A stretch of DNA of 64,000 nt from JAJPKK01 sp963702755 (GTDB lineage: Bacteria; Pseudomonadota; Alphaproteobacteria; Rhizobiales; Xanthobacteraceae), in contig CAVPDZ010000010.1 of the NCBI GenBank assembly GCA_963702755.1, positions 310,001 through 374,000 on the forward strand, written 5' to 3'. Every line of letters starts with the position of its first letter. Within the stretch, counting starts at the first letter, position 1. The notes beneath the pieces are model-generated. The model was not told the origin of the DNA. It did not search any database and saw nothing but the letters and a program-made list of their open reading frames with translations. Positions 26,714 through 38,789 of the stretch are shown here, piece by piece. Made by a program: the position numbers and the translations under genes.

Positions 26714-27661
26714 TCAGAAATCCGGCTTGTCAGCAGTCGGGACTGCGGCGTCCTGTCCGGCGTAATATAGATGCGGATTTTCGGCGCAGACCACTTCGGG
26801 CCAATCGTCCGTAGAGCGCCTGTAAGTTATGGTCGCCGACCAGGGCGTCGTGAAGACGCCCTCATCCTCGACCGTGAATTGGAGTTGCAAGTGCTTGCCT
26901 CGATAGTTGGGGTCGCCATCGAAATAAATCGTATCCGGCGGAACCCGATAATTTTCCTTCGCGGCTCGTTCCAACCCTTCTTTCGCGGCTTCGTAATCAA
27001 GTAGTCGATATCGTTCGACAACGTGCAAGGCTTGGGTGTGCGGCGTGCCGAACAGGTCGACCATGGCAAAGCGTCCGACCTTGATCCCGACTGTGTCTAT
27101 TACCAGCGTGTCGCCCTCATAATGGCCTACGGAATCCCCATACCAGGACGGGGTCACGAGTGCCGGATGAGATTGGTTCACGCGTACGTGGCGGAACTGC
27201 TGGTCGAGGACATAAAGGATGATGATGCTGTCGCGCTGCTGGAGCATCTGCATGCCAATATCCCGAAAAACGAAGGGCACTCCTTCGGGCCAGCACTGGT
27301 TGAGCGGGGTCGGAGCGCCCAAGCCGTTTAATTCGGCTTCGCCGTGCTGCTTCACGATCTCAGCCGCCCACGGCTTCAAGATCGGATTGGTGTAATCGCC
27401 GACCAGCTGATTAGGGTCGGACACGCCCTTTTGTGGTCCCTCGCGCAGGCGCAACTTGTTCGTGACTGGACCAGGCCCCGATGCCGGCGGCTCGAAGCCC
27501 GGCCAATATGGGTGGCTCCATCTACCGGAGAAATCCGGGATGTGCGCAGCGCCTTGCGTACTGGCTGGTCCAACCGTGGGCGCCACCGCTTGCCCCAAGG
27601 CGGCGGTCGCCGCCGCTGCCGCCAACGGCATCAAGAAGAGGAAAAGCCGCTGCTTGTGCAT
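26714..27661 (-). CDS. Secreted hypothetical protein
   Basis: A 315-residue protein with a signal peptide (MHKQRLFLFLMPLAAAAATAALG). The mature part has IPDFSGRWSHPYWPGFEPP near the start, LNQCWPEGVPFVFRDIGMQMLQ, and GHYEGDTLVIDTVGI. This pattern is common in uncharacterised alphaproteobacterial exported proteins. The terminal VCAEN...KPDF is shared with the remnant at 240-515. ATG 27661 is chosen because GGGAG lies 6 bases upstream; TTG 27667 is directly against it. Function unknown. Confidence 0.7.
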   Translation of the reverse strand: MHKQRLFLFLMPLAAAAATAALGQAVAPTVGPASTQGAAHIPDFSGRWSHPYWPGFEPPASGPGPVTNKLRLREGPQKGVSDPNQLVGDYTNPILKPWAAEIVKQHGEAELNGLGAPTPLNQCWPEGVPFVFRDIGMQMLQQRDSIIILYVLDQQFRHVRVNQSHPALVTPSWYGDSVGHYEGDTLVIDTVGIKVGRFAMVDLFGTPHTQALHVVERYRLLDYEAAKEGLERAAKENYRVPPDTIYFDGDPNYRGKHLQLQFTVEDEGVFTTPWSATITYRRSTDDWPEVVCAENPHLYYAGQDAAVPTADKPDF

Positions 27662-27844
27662 GCTCAACTCCCATTCTTAGTTTGGTCGGAGTGATAATCG
27701 AACCTCCCGTCGCAACTGGCCCATTCGCTTCGCAGACGATTACAACGATTGTCATCGCTCACGTAAGGCGGCGCTCGGCTTATTGTGCTCGCCGCATTGC
27801 GACCAACGCTGCGTTCAAGACAAGAGCAAGCCTAACGCCGCATT

Positions 27845-28188
27845 TCAACGCCCTTCCGGGCCTGAATAGTCTCTTTCGACTCGGGCCACTCTGATCTTGT
27901 AGCGTAGTGCGAATACCAACGCTCCTTTCCGAGGCGCTGCGCAACAAGGTGCTGCGCATGCTGTTTCCAATTGGAGATGGCGGCCTCATCGCTGAAATAG
28001 GCAACGGTGATTTCAATTCCGCCGGGTTCTCGCGCGTGCTCGGCACCGAGACAGCCCGGTTGTTTCAGCGCAAGCTCGAACATGGCGGCAGCCATGGCCT
28101 CGTAGCCGTTGTCGCCTTCCGTCCGCCGCGAGGTAAATATCATGGCGTAGTAAGGCGGTTCCGGCGTCGTCGCGAAACCTTCGGGCAT
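27845..28188 (-). CDS. Antibiotic biosynthesis monooxygenase (ABM) family protein, frameshift near C-terminus
   Basis: The ABM ferredoxin-like fold is clear: PYYAMIFTSRRTEGDNGYEAM, MFELALKQPGCLGAEHAR, ITVAYFSDEAAISNWKQHAQHL and GKERWYSHY. These small cofactor-free proteins act as monooxygenases or as unknown dimeric stress proteins. After SHY the open frame turns into nonsense ending at 27832, while another frame reads KIRVARVERDYSGPEGR and a TGA at 27845. A 5-base excess (CTACG-CTAC) near 27900-27906 would restore the family sequence. ATG 28188 follows GAGG by 7 bases. Confidence 0.75.
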
Positions 28189-28262
28189 ACTCAATCCTCG
28201 CTGAGATTAAGCCGTGCCCGAAGGATAATAGAGGTCTTGCCGCTTAAGCCAACGCGGAGGCG

Positions 28263-28688
28263 TTATTCCTTGATCGCCTCGCCCGATCCGCCGAGTTCTG
28301 CTGGGAAATCCTTCAGCTTGGGCAAGCCGTCGTGCATCGGCAGCACCGTTTCGGCGTAGTTCACATGCACGCCTGGGACGAACTTCAGCGTTGGGATCGT
28401 TGCCGCATAGACGTCGATCAGCCCCCAGGCCGGATGGGCGGTCATCACGTGGCCGCCGCATCGCGTACAATATTGGCGGTGGCTGCGCGGCGTCTTCTCG
28501 AAGCTGCCGAGCTCGTCGGCGCCGGCGGTGACCCGCACGGCGTCGGCCTTCCAAAGCGTGAACGCGTTGACCGGTGCCGCCGACCACGACCGGCATGAAC
28601 TGCAATGGCAATAGCCCATGCCTTCGGGTGTTCCCGTAACTTCAATCGTGACGCTTCCGCAGAAGCATTGACCTCGATGTGTCGTCAT
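28263..28688 (-). CDS. GFA/CENP-V family zinc protein
   Basis: The 141-residue protein carries the zinc ligands of glutathione-dependent formaldehyde-activating enzyme-like proteins: CFCGSV, then YCHCSSCRSW, then YCTRCGGHV. The fold binds structural and catalytic zinc; only a few members truly act on S-hydroxymethylglutathione, so the enzymatic role is open. ATG 28688 follows TTAGGAA; the longer frame to 28742 starts in non-conserved sequence. Confidence 0.85.
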   Translation of the reverse strand: MTTHRGQCFCGSVTIEVTGTPEGMGYCHCSSCRSWSAAPVNAFTLWKADAVRVTAGADELGSFEKTPRSHRQYCTRCGGHVMTAHPAWGLIDVYAATIPTLKFVPGVHVNYAETVLPMHDGLPKLKDFPAELGGSGEAIKE

Positions 28689-28831
28689 TGTTCCTAACCT
28701 CGCTTCAGAACGAGCGCGCTCTCTACGCGCCGTGATCGCCAATTTGAATGACCGGGCGTCCGTATTGCTTGATCACCCGTCCGGAGAAGGAGGGCGCCTG
28801 GATCGTCCGCAGTCGTCGCTGCAACAGCCGG

Positions 28832-30130
28832 TTAAACCGGCTCGTCGGTTTCCGTGCCGAGCCGCTCCGCCACGAGCGAGCGGGCGAGCGCGGCCCTTCG
28901 TGCACGTAGCGCCGCCTCGGTGAGCGTGAGATGGATCAAGTCGCACTGGGCAAGGCTTCCGCCACAGCGGTCCGCGATCTTGCGCACGTGCATCAGCCAT
29001 TCGACGCACGTTGCATAGTCGCCGGACGCGAACACGAGCAGTGCCTTGCAAAAGGGACGTGCGAACGCGTCTTCCGACACCGATGCGGAAGGAGCCGCTC
29101 ACGTCAATGCGCGGCAGCATGTCGAGCGTGCGCGAAGCGACAGCAGTGCGACCCGCAGCGGCAAAGGCCATCATCGCGTGAGCGATGTAGAACACGCGCG
29201 CGTCGGCGAGCGCCTTTGTCTGCCAGCGATCGGCCAACCGCCGCCACCTTTCGCCGACATCGAAGTTGCGCAGCTTGAGCCGCCACAACAAAGCCGAACG
29301 CATCCGCGAGCGCCGGCAGGCCGGACGCCTCGGCCTTCGCGATCTGCTCATCGTAGACCGCGAGTGCAGCAGCAGGATCGTTCGCATCGAGATGAAACAG
29401 CGCGCGATGCCATGCGAGGTGCACGGAAAATCCGGTGCCCTCGGCCCACGCCTCCTCGTTTGCCGCAAGAAAGGCGAGCCCTTCCTGGTTGCGGCCCTGC
29501 ATCTCCATGACATGCGCCACGACGTGGACCGCGCCGGCATGCAGAGGTTCGAGCGCCAGCGCGCGCCGCGCCATCCGTTCGGCGCGTGCATACTCGCCAT
29601 TCTCCTCGAGGCCGAAGGCATACATGGCAAGCACGCTCGCGTAGCCGGCGCGCGGTTGCCGGCCACTTCGGCAGGACCTGGGCGACCCGGTCCCGCAGCA
29701 TCAGCCGGTGACCGAGACGGAAGTCGAGCGCATGCGCGAGCGCGAGTGCGAGAATGTCGCCCGGCCGCTCGGCGGCGATGGCGCCATACCGTTCGAGCGC
29801 AAGGGCCGAATCTCCTGCGAGCCAGGCCCGCGCCGCCGCCGCATGGCGACGGGCGGGATCGTCCGCGTCGGAACACGCAGTCTCGATGATGCTCGCGCTT
29901 GCCGCCGCCGTGGATCGCGCGTTGGTGTTGTCGGCAAGCACAATGAGTGCGGCGCGCAAGTTGTGGGCAAACACACAGTGAGGATCATCGGCGAGCACGC
30001 GCTCGATCTCTGCAGCGGGATGGCCGCGTTGCATCAGGAGGAGCGCAAGGGCGTGATCGCACCGTCGCAGCGAATCTGCATCAGCCTCGGCGTCCGCGAG
30101 CCTCGAATAAGGTTTCAATATCGCATTCAT
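28832..30130 (-). pseudogene. Tetratricopeptide-repeat (TPR38-like) protein broken over three frames
   Basis: Four consecutive segments in shifting frames form one protein of about 430 residues. (1) From ATG 30130: AILKPYSRLADAEADADSLRR ... DRVAQVLPKWP. (2) From about 29645: AERMARRALALEPLHAGAVHV, then HVMEMQGRNQEGLAFL and HLAWHRALFHLDANDP. (3) From about 29290: LLWRLKLRNFDVGERW ... MMAFAAAGR. (4) From about 29085: CKALLVFASGDYATCVEWL ... TDEPV, stop at 28832. The VHVVAHVMEMQGR and HLAWHRALFHL blocks are the TTC38-like TPR family, of unknown role. Total length is a multiple of three, so the shifts compensate. Confidence 0.65.
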
Positions 30131-30267
30131 GCTTCTCACCAAAAAATGTCTGCCGCTGTGCCTGAGGGCTCGAAACCGAATGCTGGACATTCGGTCGCGG
30201 CGCGGCACATCGGACCGTCCGGCCGCACGGGCACGATCAGCTGACGTGCCCGCTGGTTGGAAAGATT

Positions 30268-31095
30268 TCAGCTTCGTTTTGTGATGACCACCTGGAGATA
30301 TTCGCCGGGAACGACGAGCGTTCCGTCCTCGGCGACATTGAAGCGGTCGATCAGCGCAAAGAGATCGGCCTCAAGGGCTTTGCGCGCGCCGGCGTCGATC
30401 GCCGCGAAGGCTTTGACGACGGGACCGTAATAGCCGCGGAAGGTATCGACCCAATGCGCGGGCGATTTGTAGCGAAACACGAACGTCTTGCGTTCCACTG
30501 CGATCGTCGCCTGCGAACCGAACAGCGACTCAAGGTGCCGCTCGGTGCCCCACAGCGCCGGCGATTTCAGGCCCGGCGCTGGCGGCACGTATTTTCCCAT
30601 GGTCTTGAACAGCTCGCCGATGAAGCTCTCCGGAGTCCAATTGGCGAGGCCGATCTTGCCGGCGGGACGGCAGACGCGGACAAGCTCGCTTGCCGCCTGT
30701 TCTTGCCGTGGCGTGAACATGACGCCGAAGGTCGAGAGCACGACGTCGAAGCTCGCGTCCGGGAACGGGAGCGCCTCCGCGTCGGCTTCCTGAAACGTGA
30801 CAGGCAAACGCTCCGCCGTGGCGCGCGCACGCCCCCGGTCCAGAAGCGCACCGACATAGTCCGTCGAGATCACGTCGGCGAAGCGGCGCGCCGCGGCGAG
30901 GGTTGCGTTTCCGTTGCCGGCGGCGACGTCGAGGACGCGCTGGTTCGCGCGCAGATCGACCGCTTCGCAGAGCGACTCGCCGACGATCTGCAACGTCGTC
31001 CCAACGATGGCGTAGTCGCCCGATGCCCAGGCAGTCTGTTGTCGTGCCTTGATCGTGGAGAAGTCGATCGTGACGGGCTTTGTTTGAATGTTCAT
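30268..31095 (-). CDS. Class I SAM-dependent methyltransferase
   Basis: The 275-residue protein has motif I VLDVAAGNGNATLAAARR, an acidic residue after the next strand (ISTDYV), EADAEALPFPDASFDVVLS (motifs II-III) and ASELVRVCRPAGKIGLANW, the usual small-molecule methyltransferase arrangement of UbiE/COQ5-like enzymes. The substrate is unknown. ATG 31095 follows GGAAGGATC; the frame is open to 31374 but the extra part overlaps the AraC gene's promoter. It diverges from the AraC-type regulator at 31298, which may control it. Confidence 0.85.
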   Translation of the reverse strand: MNIQTKPVTIDFSTIKARQQTAWASGDYAIVGTTLQIVGESLCEAVDLRANQRVLDVAAGNGNATLAAARRFADVISTDYVGALLDRGRARATAERLPVTFQEADAEALPFPDASFDVVLSTFGVMFTPRQEQAASELVRVCRPAGKIGLANWTPESFIGELFKTMGKYVPPAPGLKSPALWGTERHLESLFGSQATIAVERKTFVFRYKSPAHWVDTFRGYYGPVVKAFAAIDAGARKALEADLFALIDRFNVAEDGTLVVPGEYLQVVITKRS

Positions 31096-31297
31096 TGCTC
31101 TGATCCTTCCTTGTCGATGTGACGCATCGCGACGCGTGGCTGGAGGTGTGGCGATGCGCGATGACAGAGGAGGACGTAAGTCGGGATGGCGCAGGAGCGA
31201 ATGATCGAGCGTCCGCCATGCTTGACACGGCGTCGGAAATTCACGTCTCTTTTGATCGAGCGTCCGGTTCAGATGCTCAGGCGTCCGGGGGCACCGA

Positions 31298-32264
31298 ATG
31301 ACGGCCGACGCATTGTCTGATGTCCTGAAAATGGTGCGGCTCACCGGCGCCACGTTCTTTGACGTCTTTGCCAAGGCACCTTGGGTTGCAGAATTGCCGC
31401 AGCGCGATCTGATCTTGCCGAAGGTCCTGCCCGGCGCCGGGCATCTGATCGCCTATCATGTGCTCACGCAGGGGCGGTGCTTTGCCAACATCGTCGGGCA
31501 AGAGCCGATCGCTATGGAAGCCGGCGAAGTGATCGTGTTTACCAAAGGCGATCCGCACGTCTTGTCGAGCAGTCCCGGGGATGCGCAGCGATCCGCCGTC
31601 GGCAGAGGCCGTCAAGGCAGCGACCAGCGCGCAGCTCCCATTCGTCATCAATCTCGGCGAGGACGGGCCGATATCGGCCAAGCTGGTCTGCGGCTATCTC
31701 GCCTGCGATGCGCAGCCGTACAATCCTCTTCTCGACAATCTTCCCCCCGTCATCAAAGCGCGGGACTCCGAAGACGAGACGCCCTGGCTGAGCCAATTTA
31801 TCCGCCTCGCGGCGATGGAATTGACCGACAAGCGCGCCGGCGGCGAAAGCGTGCTGGCGAAGCTGAGCGAGCTGATGTTCATTGAAGTCGTCCGCCGCTA
31901 TCTCGCGAGCATGCCGCCGGAGCAGCTGGGCTGGCTCGCGGGCTTGCGTGATCCGTTTGTCGGCAAGGCTCTGTCCCTCATGCACGCACGGCCGGAGCGT
32001 GATTGGACAATCGAGCAATTGGCGAAGGACGTCGGGCTGTCGCGCTCGGTGCTGGCGGAGCGCTTTGCCGATCTCGTCGGCATACCGCCGATGCAGTATC
32101 TCGCGAAATGGCGGATGCAAATCGCTGCGGGACTTCTCAACAGCGGCAACAGCAACGTGGCGAGCATCGCGGCCGAAATCGGCTACGCCTCAGAGGCCGC
32201 CTTCAGCCGCGCCTTCAAGAAGGTAGTCGGGGTGTCGCCGTCGGACTGGCGTCGCCGCGCGTGA
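31298..32264 (+). CDS. AraC-family regulator with cupin domain (one-base frameshift)
   Basis: The N-terminal cupin-6 part (GRCFANIVGQEPIAMEAGEVIVFTKGDPHVL) and the C-terminal part (LVCGYLACDAQPYNPLLDNLPPVI, then two HTH motifs ending SNVASIAAEIGYASEAAFSRAFKKVVGVSPSDWR) are in two frames. They meet at a GGGG run (31577-31580), where one G is surplus; 967 bases is 3n+1. Intact about 321 aa. Regulators of this type bind small effectors via the cupin and control an adjacent gene, here most likely the divergent methyltransferase. As sequenced, the second part could start at ATG 31581. Confidence 0.75.
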
Positions 32265-32302
32265 GCAACGCGGCTGGCGGCGACTGGACTGTGAAGCATG
32301 GC

Positions 32303-32346
32303 AATCAGGGCGGCGTTTCAAGTCGTTTTGAAACGCCGCCCTGATT
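32303..32346. terminator. Bidirectional terminator
   Basis: A perfect inverted repeat with 19-bp arms (left arm starts AATCAGGGCGGC, right arm ends GCCGCCCTGATT) around the loop GTCGTT. It sits between the convergent AraC gene (end 32264) and katG (end 32377), so it suits both. Confidence 0.8.
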
Positions 32347-32376
32347 TCATCGATGGCTTCCGCTCTTCCGCTACGA

Positions 32377-34549
<2,173 letters not shown>

Positions 34550-34640
34550 GATCGACTCCCCATCGGGTATGCAGCTTCCTTGACACCAACCTTAGCCCAA
34601 CGCGATCCATCAGGTAAAATCGACTTTAATGATTGCTGCG

Positions 34641-34655
34641 ATAAGACAATCTTAT
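34641..34655. promoter_or_regulatory. Palindrome upstream of katG
   Basis: ATAAGA-CAA-TCTTAT lies about 90 bases upstream of the katG start, with a further GATAA at 34660. Position and dyad symmetry suit an activator such as OxyR, but the bases do not closely match the enteric OxyR consensus. Between katG and the GGDEF-EAL gene (34550-34807) nothing else was seen. Confidence 0.35.
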
Positions 34656-34807
34656 GATTGATAACACTGAGGATTTGCAGCTTCGACGCGCTGGGCGGCC
34701 GGCAGCCGCTTCGGAGGCCACGCTCAGTCTGTGCGATCTTGCGGCGGGCGTGGTTGATGCAGATCAAGGCACGCGTCGCGTCGCCCTTCTTGCGCGTCAG
34801 CCTCGCA

Positions 34808-37090
34808 TCATGCCGCCGCGCTGCGCGCCGACGGCGCGCCGGCCGGCCCGAACCGAAGTTCGCTGGCGCGGCAGGGTTTTCCGAACAGATATCCCTGCAT
34901 CTCGTCGCAGCCGGCCAGGCGCAGGAGCTCAAATTGTTCTGTCGTCTCGACCCCCTCGGCGACAGTGGTCATGCCGAGACTTTTTGCGAGACCGGTGATC
35001 GAGCACACGATCGCCGCGCTGTTGGATTTGATCGACATTTCGGCGATGAACGAGCGATCGATCTTGATCTTGTCGAAGGGAAACGTTCGCAGGTAGCTCA
35101 GTGACGAGTATCCCGTACCGAAATCGTCGAGCACGATCGATACGCCGAGGCTTTTCAACTGACGAAGTTTCGCCGCTATGACCTCATCGCCTTGCAGCAG
35201 GACCAACTCGGTGATCTCGAGATCCAGTCGGCTTGGCTTCAATCCCGATTGACGAAGGGCATCACTGACGACTTGCACGATATCGCCCTTGCGGAACTGA
35301 ATCGGCGACAGATTGACCGCCACTTTGTACGGGCGGGGCCAGCTTTGAGCCTCCTTGCACGCGCGCTCCAGCACCCGGGCCCCTAGCGGCACGATCAGGC
35401 CCGTACTCTCCGCAATGGGAATGAACGTGTCGGGCGCAATATATCCGTGCTTCGGATGCACCCAGCGGACGAGCGCTTCGTAGCCTCTGACCTCTTCCGT
35501 ATCCGCGGCGACGACCGGCTGGAAATGCACTTCGAAGTCGTTCGCGAGACTCGCATTACGTAGTTCTGCTTCGACACGGTAGCGGGTTCGCGCGACACCA
35601 TCCATCTCGGGCTCAAAAAACCGGAATGTGTTTCTGCCCTCGGCCTTCGCTCGATATAGGGCCAGGTCGGCATTCTTGAGCAGCAGTTCGACCTCATCGC
35701 CATCATCCGGGTAGAGCGCGATCCCCAACGAGGTCTCGACGACGACCTGATGGCCATCGAGGTGAAACGGTTCGCCAATTGCCGCGAGGATCCGCGACGC
35801 CAATGCCATCGCGCTGTCGCGCTGATGTTCGCCAGCCATCTGCACGACAGCGAATTCGTCGCCGCCGATGCGCGCCACCAGATCGGATCCCCTGACACAC
35901 AGCCGCAGGCGGCTCGCGGCCTCGCGAATGAGCAGATCGCCCGTCGCGTGCCCAAGCGTGTCATTGATCGTCTTGAAATGATCGAGATCGAACATGAATA
36001 CGTTGAACGTACTGTTTCGATGCTTCCTCGCCTCGGTCATGGTGCGAGCGATATGCTGGCGGAACAGCAGCCGGTTCGGCAGCTCCGTCAGCCCATCGTG
36101 ATGGGCTTGGTGCGCGATCTCCGCGACCGCGGAAACGAGCTTCCTTTCGCGTGCCGCCCCGAACCCGATGGCGATCGAGATGACGATGGCCGCAGCGATG
36201 TCGATCGCAAGATAGACCTTGGCGTTTTGGCGCGCGTGCCGGAAGATTTCCGACTTGGCGATCGCGACCGTCGCGACGAGCGGCAGGCCGTCGACCTTTC
36301 GATAGGACACCAGCCGTTCGACCCCGTCGAGTGCACTGCCGCCATTCCAATAGGTGCCGCGGTCCGATTTTGTCGCCAGCTTAAGTACGCGCGCATTGGG
36401 GAAGTATTTTCCCGTCAGATCCGGGCGCGCCACGCCGTTCGCGCCGCTTGCGAGCATGTACCCGTCGCGGTGCAACAATGCGACAATGCCATCTGCTCCC
36501 AGTTGCAGCTTGCGGAAGAAGGTCTCAAGCTGAATGAGATCGACCCAAACTGAGAGCACGCCGTTGAACGATCCATCGGGTCCTGTCAGGCGCCGCGTCA
36601 AGAAAATCGCCATGCGGCCCGAGCTTTTGGAAATCAACGGCTCGCTGACAAAAAGCTGATCATCGAAATTGTTGACGTGCACCTGGAAGTGCTTGCGGCT
36701 CGCGATATTGATGCCGAGCGTTGCGGGTCCATAGCTTGACGCCGTGATTACGCCGTCGGGACCCACGATCGAGTATTGGAACTTGAGCTCCTTCTGCAGC
36801 TGTGGGTCGCTGACCCAGCCGACTAAATCGGTTCCGGTCGGGTCGCGCTGATACGAGCGCCGGAGCTGCAGTGCCATGTCATCAGCACTTCGGAACGCTC
36901 GAGCGATCTCTTCCTCGAAGACATAGGCAAGGTTTTCGGCATGCTGGCGCGCCTCTTCCTCCGCGCTCCGGCTGTCGTGAATGAGAAGATAGACCGTCGC
37001 GGCCGAAATCGATGCCAACATGGCAACGCCCAGATACGTTGCCGGCTGGACAAAGTGGCGCAACCACTCAAGGCCTTGTCGAACTCGCAC
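34808..37090 (-). CDS. Membrane GGDEF-EAL protein (cyclic-di-GMP turnover)
   Basis: A 760-residue protein. Transmembrane segment 1 is about residues 15-37. A periplasmic double-Cache-like sensor follows (YSIVGPDGVITASSYG, GVLSVWVDLIQLETFFRKLQ, KSDRGTYWNGGSALDGVERLVSY), then transmembrane segment 2 (AIDIAAAIVISIAIGFGAA). The GGDEF domain has an intact RIGGDEFAVVQ signature. The EAL domain has YEALVRW, DDFGTGYSSLSYL and KIDRSFIA, residues needed for phosphodiesterase activity. Both activities are thus possible. The GTG at 37090 has AGGGGGA upstream. No neighbouring partner suggests its signal. Confidence 0.9.
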   Translation of the reverse strand: MRVRQGLEWLRHFVQPATYLGVAMLASISAATVYLLIHDSRSAEEEARQHAENLAYVFEEEIARAFRSADDMALQLRRSYQRDPTGTDLVGWVSDPQLQKELKFQYSIVGPDGVITASSYGPATLGINIASRKHFQVHVNNFDDQLFVSEPLISKSSGRMAIFLTRRLTGPDGSFNGVLSVWVDLIQLETFFRKLQLGADGIVALLHRDGYMLASGANGVARPDLTGKYFPNARVLKLATKSDRGTYWNGGSALDGVERLVSYRKVDGLPLVATVAIAKSEIFRHARQNAKVYLAIDIAAAIVISIAIGFGAARERKLVSAVAEIAHQAHHDGLTELPNRLLFRQHIARTMTEARKHRNSTFNVFMFDLDHFKTINDTLGHATGDLLIREAASRLRLCVRGSDLVARIGGDEFAVVQMAGEHQRDSAMALASRILAAIGEPFHLDGHQVVVETSLGIALYPDDGDEVELLLKNADLALYRAKAEGRNTFRFFEPEMDGVARTRYRVEAELRNASLANDFEVHFQPVVAADTEEVRGYEALVRWVHPKHGYIAPDTFIPIAESTGLIVPLGARVLERACKEAQSWPRPYKVAVNLSPIQFRKGDIVQVVSDALRQSGLKPSRLDLEITELVLLQGDEVIAAKLRQLKSLGVSIVLDDFGTGYSSLSYLRTFPFDKIKIDRSFIAEMSIKSNSAAIVCSITGLAKSLGMTTVAEGVETTEQFELLRLAGCDEMQGYLFGKPCRASELRFGPAGAPSARSAAA

Positions 37091-37470
37091 GTGCTCAATG
37101 TCCCCCTGGTCTTTGAGCTCTTCGCGGCTGAAACTCCCAATAGTGCTAGGATCGGTATGTACCGGAAAGATTGATTATTTGCGGCGCATTAAAGAATGGG
37201 ACGACAGATAATCGCCAGATCGTCTGTGATACGTGTGTTTGTGGAAGCGATGTTTAGCTGCCTTGTAAAGGTGTCGTTAACGCTCGTTGTCCGGCGACGG
37301 GTTCTCTGCGGGGCTTCTAATGCTGCGCTTTAATGGACGCGACTTCTCGCGTGGTCGGTCCAAAACGATCGACGGAAACGCCGCCATTCAAGTGCGCGCG
37401 TGGGGTGAAGCCGCGTTGTCGCAGCAGCGTCAGCACCGGCGCCGTGTTTCCGACGCCGGGATTTGGCCTG
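37091..37470. other. Intergenic stretch
   Basis: No gene supported. It contains the upstream region of the GGDEF-EAL gene and the 3' side of the ClpP-like gene; open frames here lack protein character. Confidence 0.5.
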
Positions 37471-38011
37471 TCAGCAGCGGGTGACACTCATTGACGCCAG
37501 GTCGGCGTCGTTAAGCCAGTACATGTCGCTTGGCGGCGTAGCCGAAAGCTTGTCTTGAATCAGGCGCGGCACGCGGTATCGGGTCGCGTACTCGAGGATC
37601 ACCCGCAGAAACTGAGGGTCGCTGTCTTCCTGACCCGTCGCGACATCCCGCGGCCTGTGAACCCCGATCTTGGCGTCTTTGCAGACCCACCTCTCAGCAC
37701 CGGCCGCAAATAACAAGAAGCAGATGCTTGCGCATCGGCCCTGAACGAAGATCTTCATGTGCCGCTGGGCGATCGAGCGCGAGATGCATTCGCCCTGGCC
37801 GTTTCGTCCGCCCGATGAGTTCAGCACAACCGTGTGAGCCCTCGTCCCGATGGCCGCTTTCCATCGATCGCAGTCGCCGAGCTCGATCAATCCGTCGAGG
37901 GCGACAACCTCGGGCGAGAGCAGATTGAAGGTCGCGGCGTTCGCCGGGGCAATGGCGCAGATGGCTGCGATGAGGAGGACTGAGCCGAAGGAGATATCCG
38001 CGAATGTTCAT
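37471..38011 (-). CDS. Exported ClpP-like protein (COG3904 type), frameshift in signal peptide
   Basis: The mature part has the ClpP/crotonase-like core of COG3904 proteins: HTVVLNSSGGRNGQGECISR, FVQGRCASICFLLFAAGAERW (a Ser in the nucleophile position), IGVHRPRD (His) and the ending TPPSDMYWLNDADLASM. The open frame begins at 37890 without its leader. ATG 38011 in another frame starts NIRGYLLRLS, which joins VLLIAAICAIAPANAATF to make a good signal peptide. The shift is near 37978, and 541 bases is 3n+1, so one extra base; intact 179 aa. It is the last gene of the cluster starting at 43175. Confidence 0.65.
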
Positions 38012-38121
38012 TCGGTTTCTTTTCAATTATCGCTTAAGCGGTTCGGTATTCTCGCCAGGGCCATGGAACGGACCGTGATGGTAGGGCATCGCGTTTCGAT
38101 CGAAAAGCCATTCAGAATGTC

Positions 38122-38788
38122 TCACTTCTCCTCGACATCTCCGAATGCCTTCTCCGCCGGGACATTGGCGATAATGCCCGGCGTCGTTGCCGGTCTCGCC
38201 TGGCGGGATCAGTTCGTAGAAGCCGCTGACCTTCAGGTGGACGACCGCCGGATTCGGCGACTGGTTCTGGAAGAACCAGCCGTGCACGCCGTCGAATGGC
38301 GCCGAGAGCGCGCCGTCAGCGTTAGTGCCCGTCGCCTGCTTGTAGGTCGCGACGGTCATCTCCTTGCCCAATGCCAGCGTGTGGCCGTGGAAGTCGTAAT
38401 AGAATTCGTTCGGGTTGGGGATCCCGGACACCGTCCACTCGTAGACGAGCGTCGCGTCCTTCGCCATTCTGACTTTGTATTCGAGTTCGTCTCCGCGCGT
38501 CGGGTCGCCGCCCGCGCGCAGCGGAATCTCGATGGTGTCGCTCCTGAGCGGGCCGCTGTATTCGCGGGCGAGAGGCGTCGCGCCGCCCGCCGCATTGAAC
38601 GCGACTTCCCGCGGCGCCCATAGTCGGCTGAGACCGCTGACGCGACCGAGGCCCAATGGGTCCCAATTGAACTCGGCCGGCAGGATCGCCCCGAACGTGA
38701 TCAGCGTTGCGACGATCAAAGCGCCGGCGGTCGTGGCCAGCATCTTTCCGCGTGACAGCGGATGCGCGATGTGTCCCTCGCTGTCCAT
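38122..38788 (-). CDS. Transmembrane anchor protein, partner of HupE/UreJ (frameshift near C-terminus)
   Basis: A transmembrane helix (residues about 17-38, LATTAGALIVATLITFGAILPAEF) anchors a periplasmic domain with DELEYKVRMAKDATLVYEW, DFHGHTLALG and DGVHGWFFQNQSPNPAVVHLKVSGFYELI. This architecture recurs beside HupE/UreJ genes. The open frame runs on to 38027 with an odd tail. The next frame, from about 38186, reads TPGIIANVPAEKAFGDVEEK and stops at 38122, which fits better. 667 bases is 3n+1; intact 221 aa. ATG 38788 is one base after the HupE-type stop, so it is coupled to it. Confidence 0.65.
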
Positions 38789-38789
38789 G

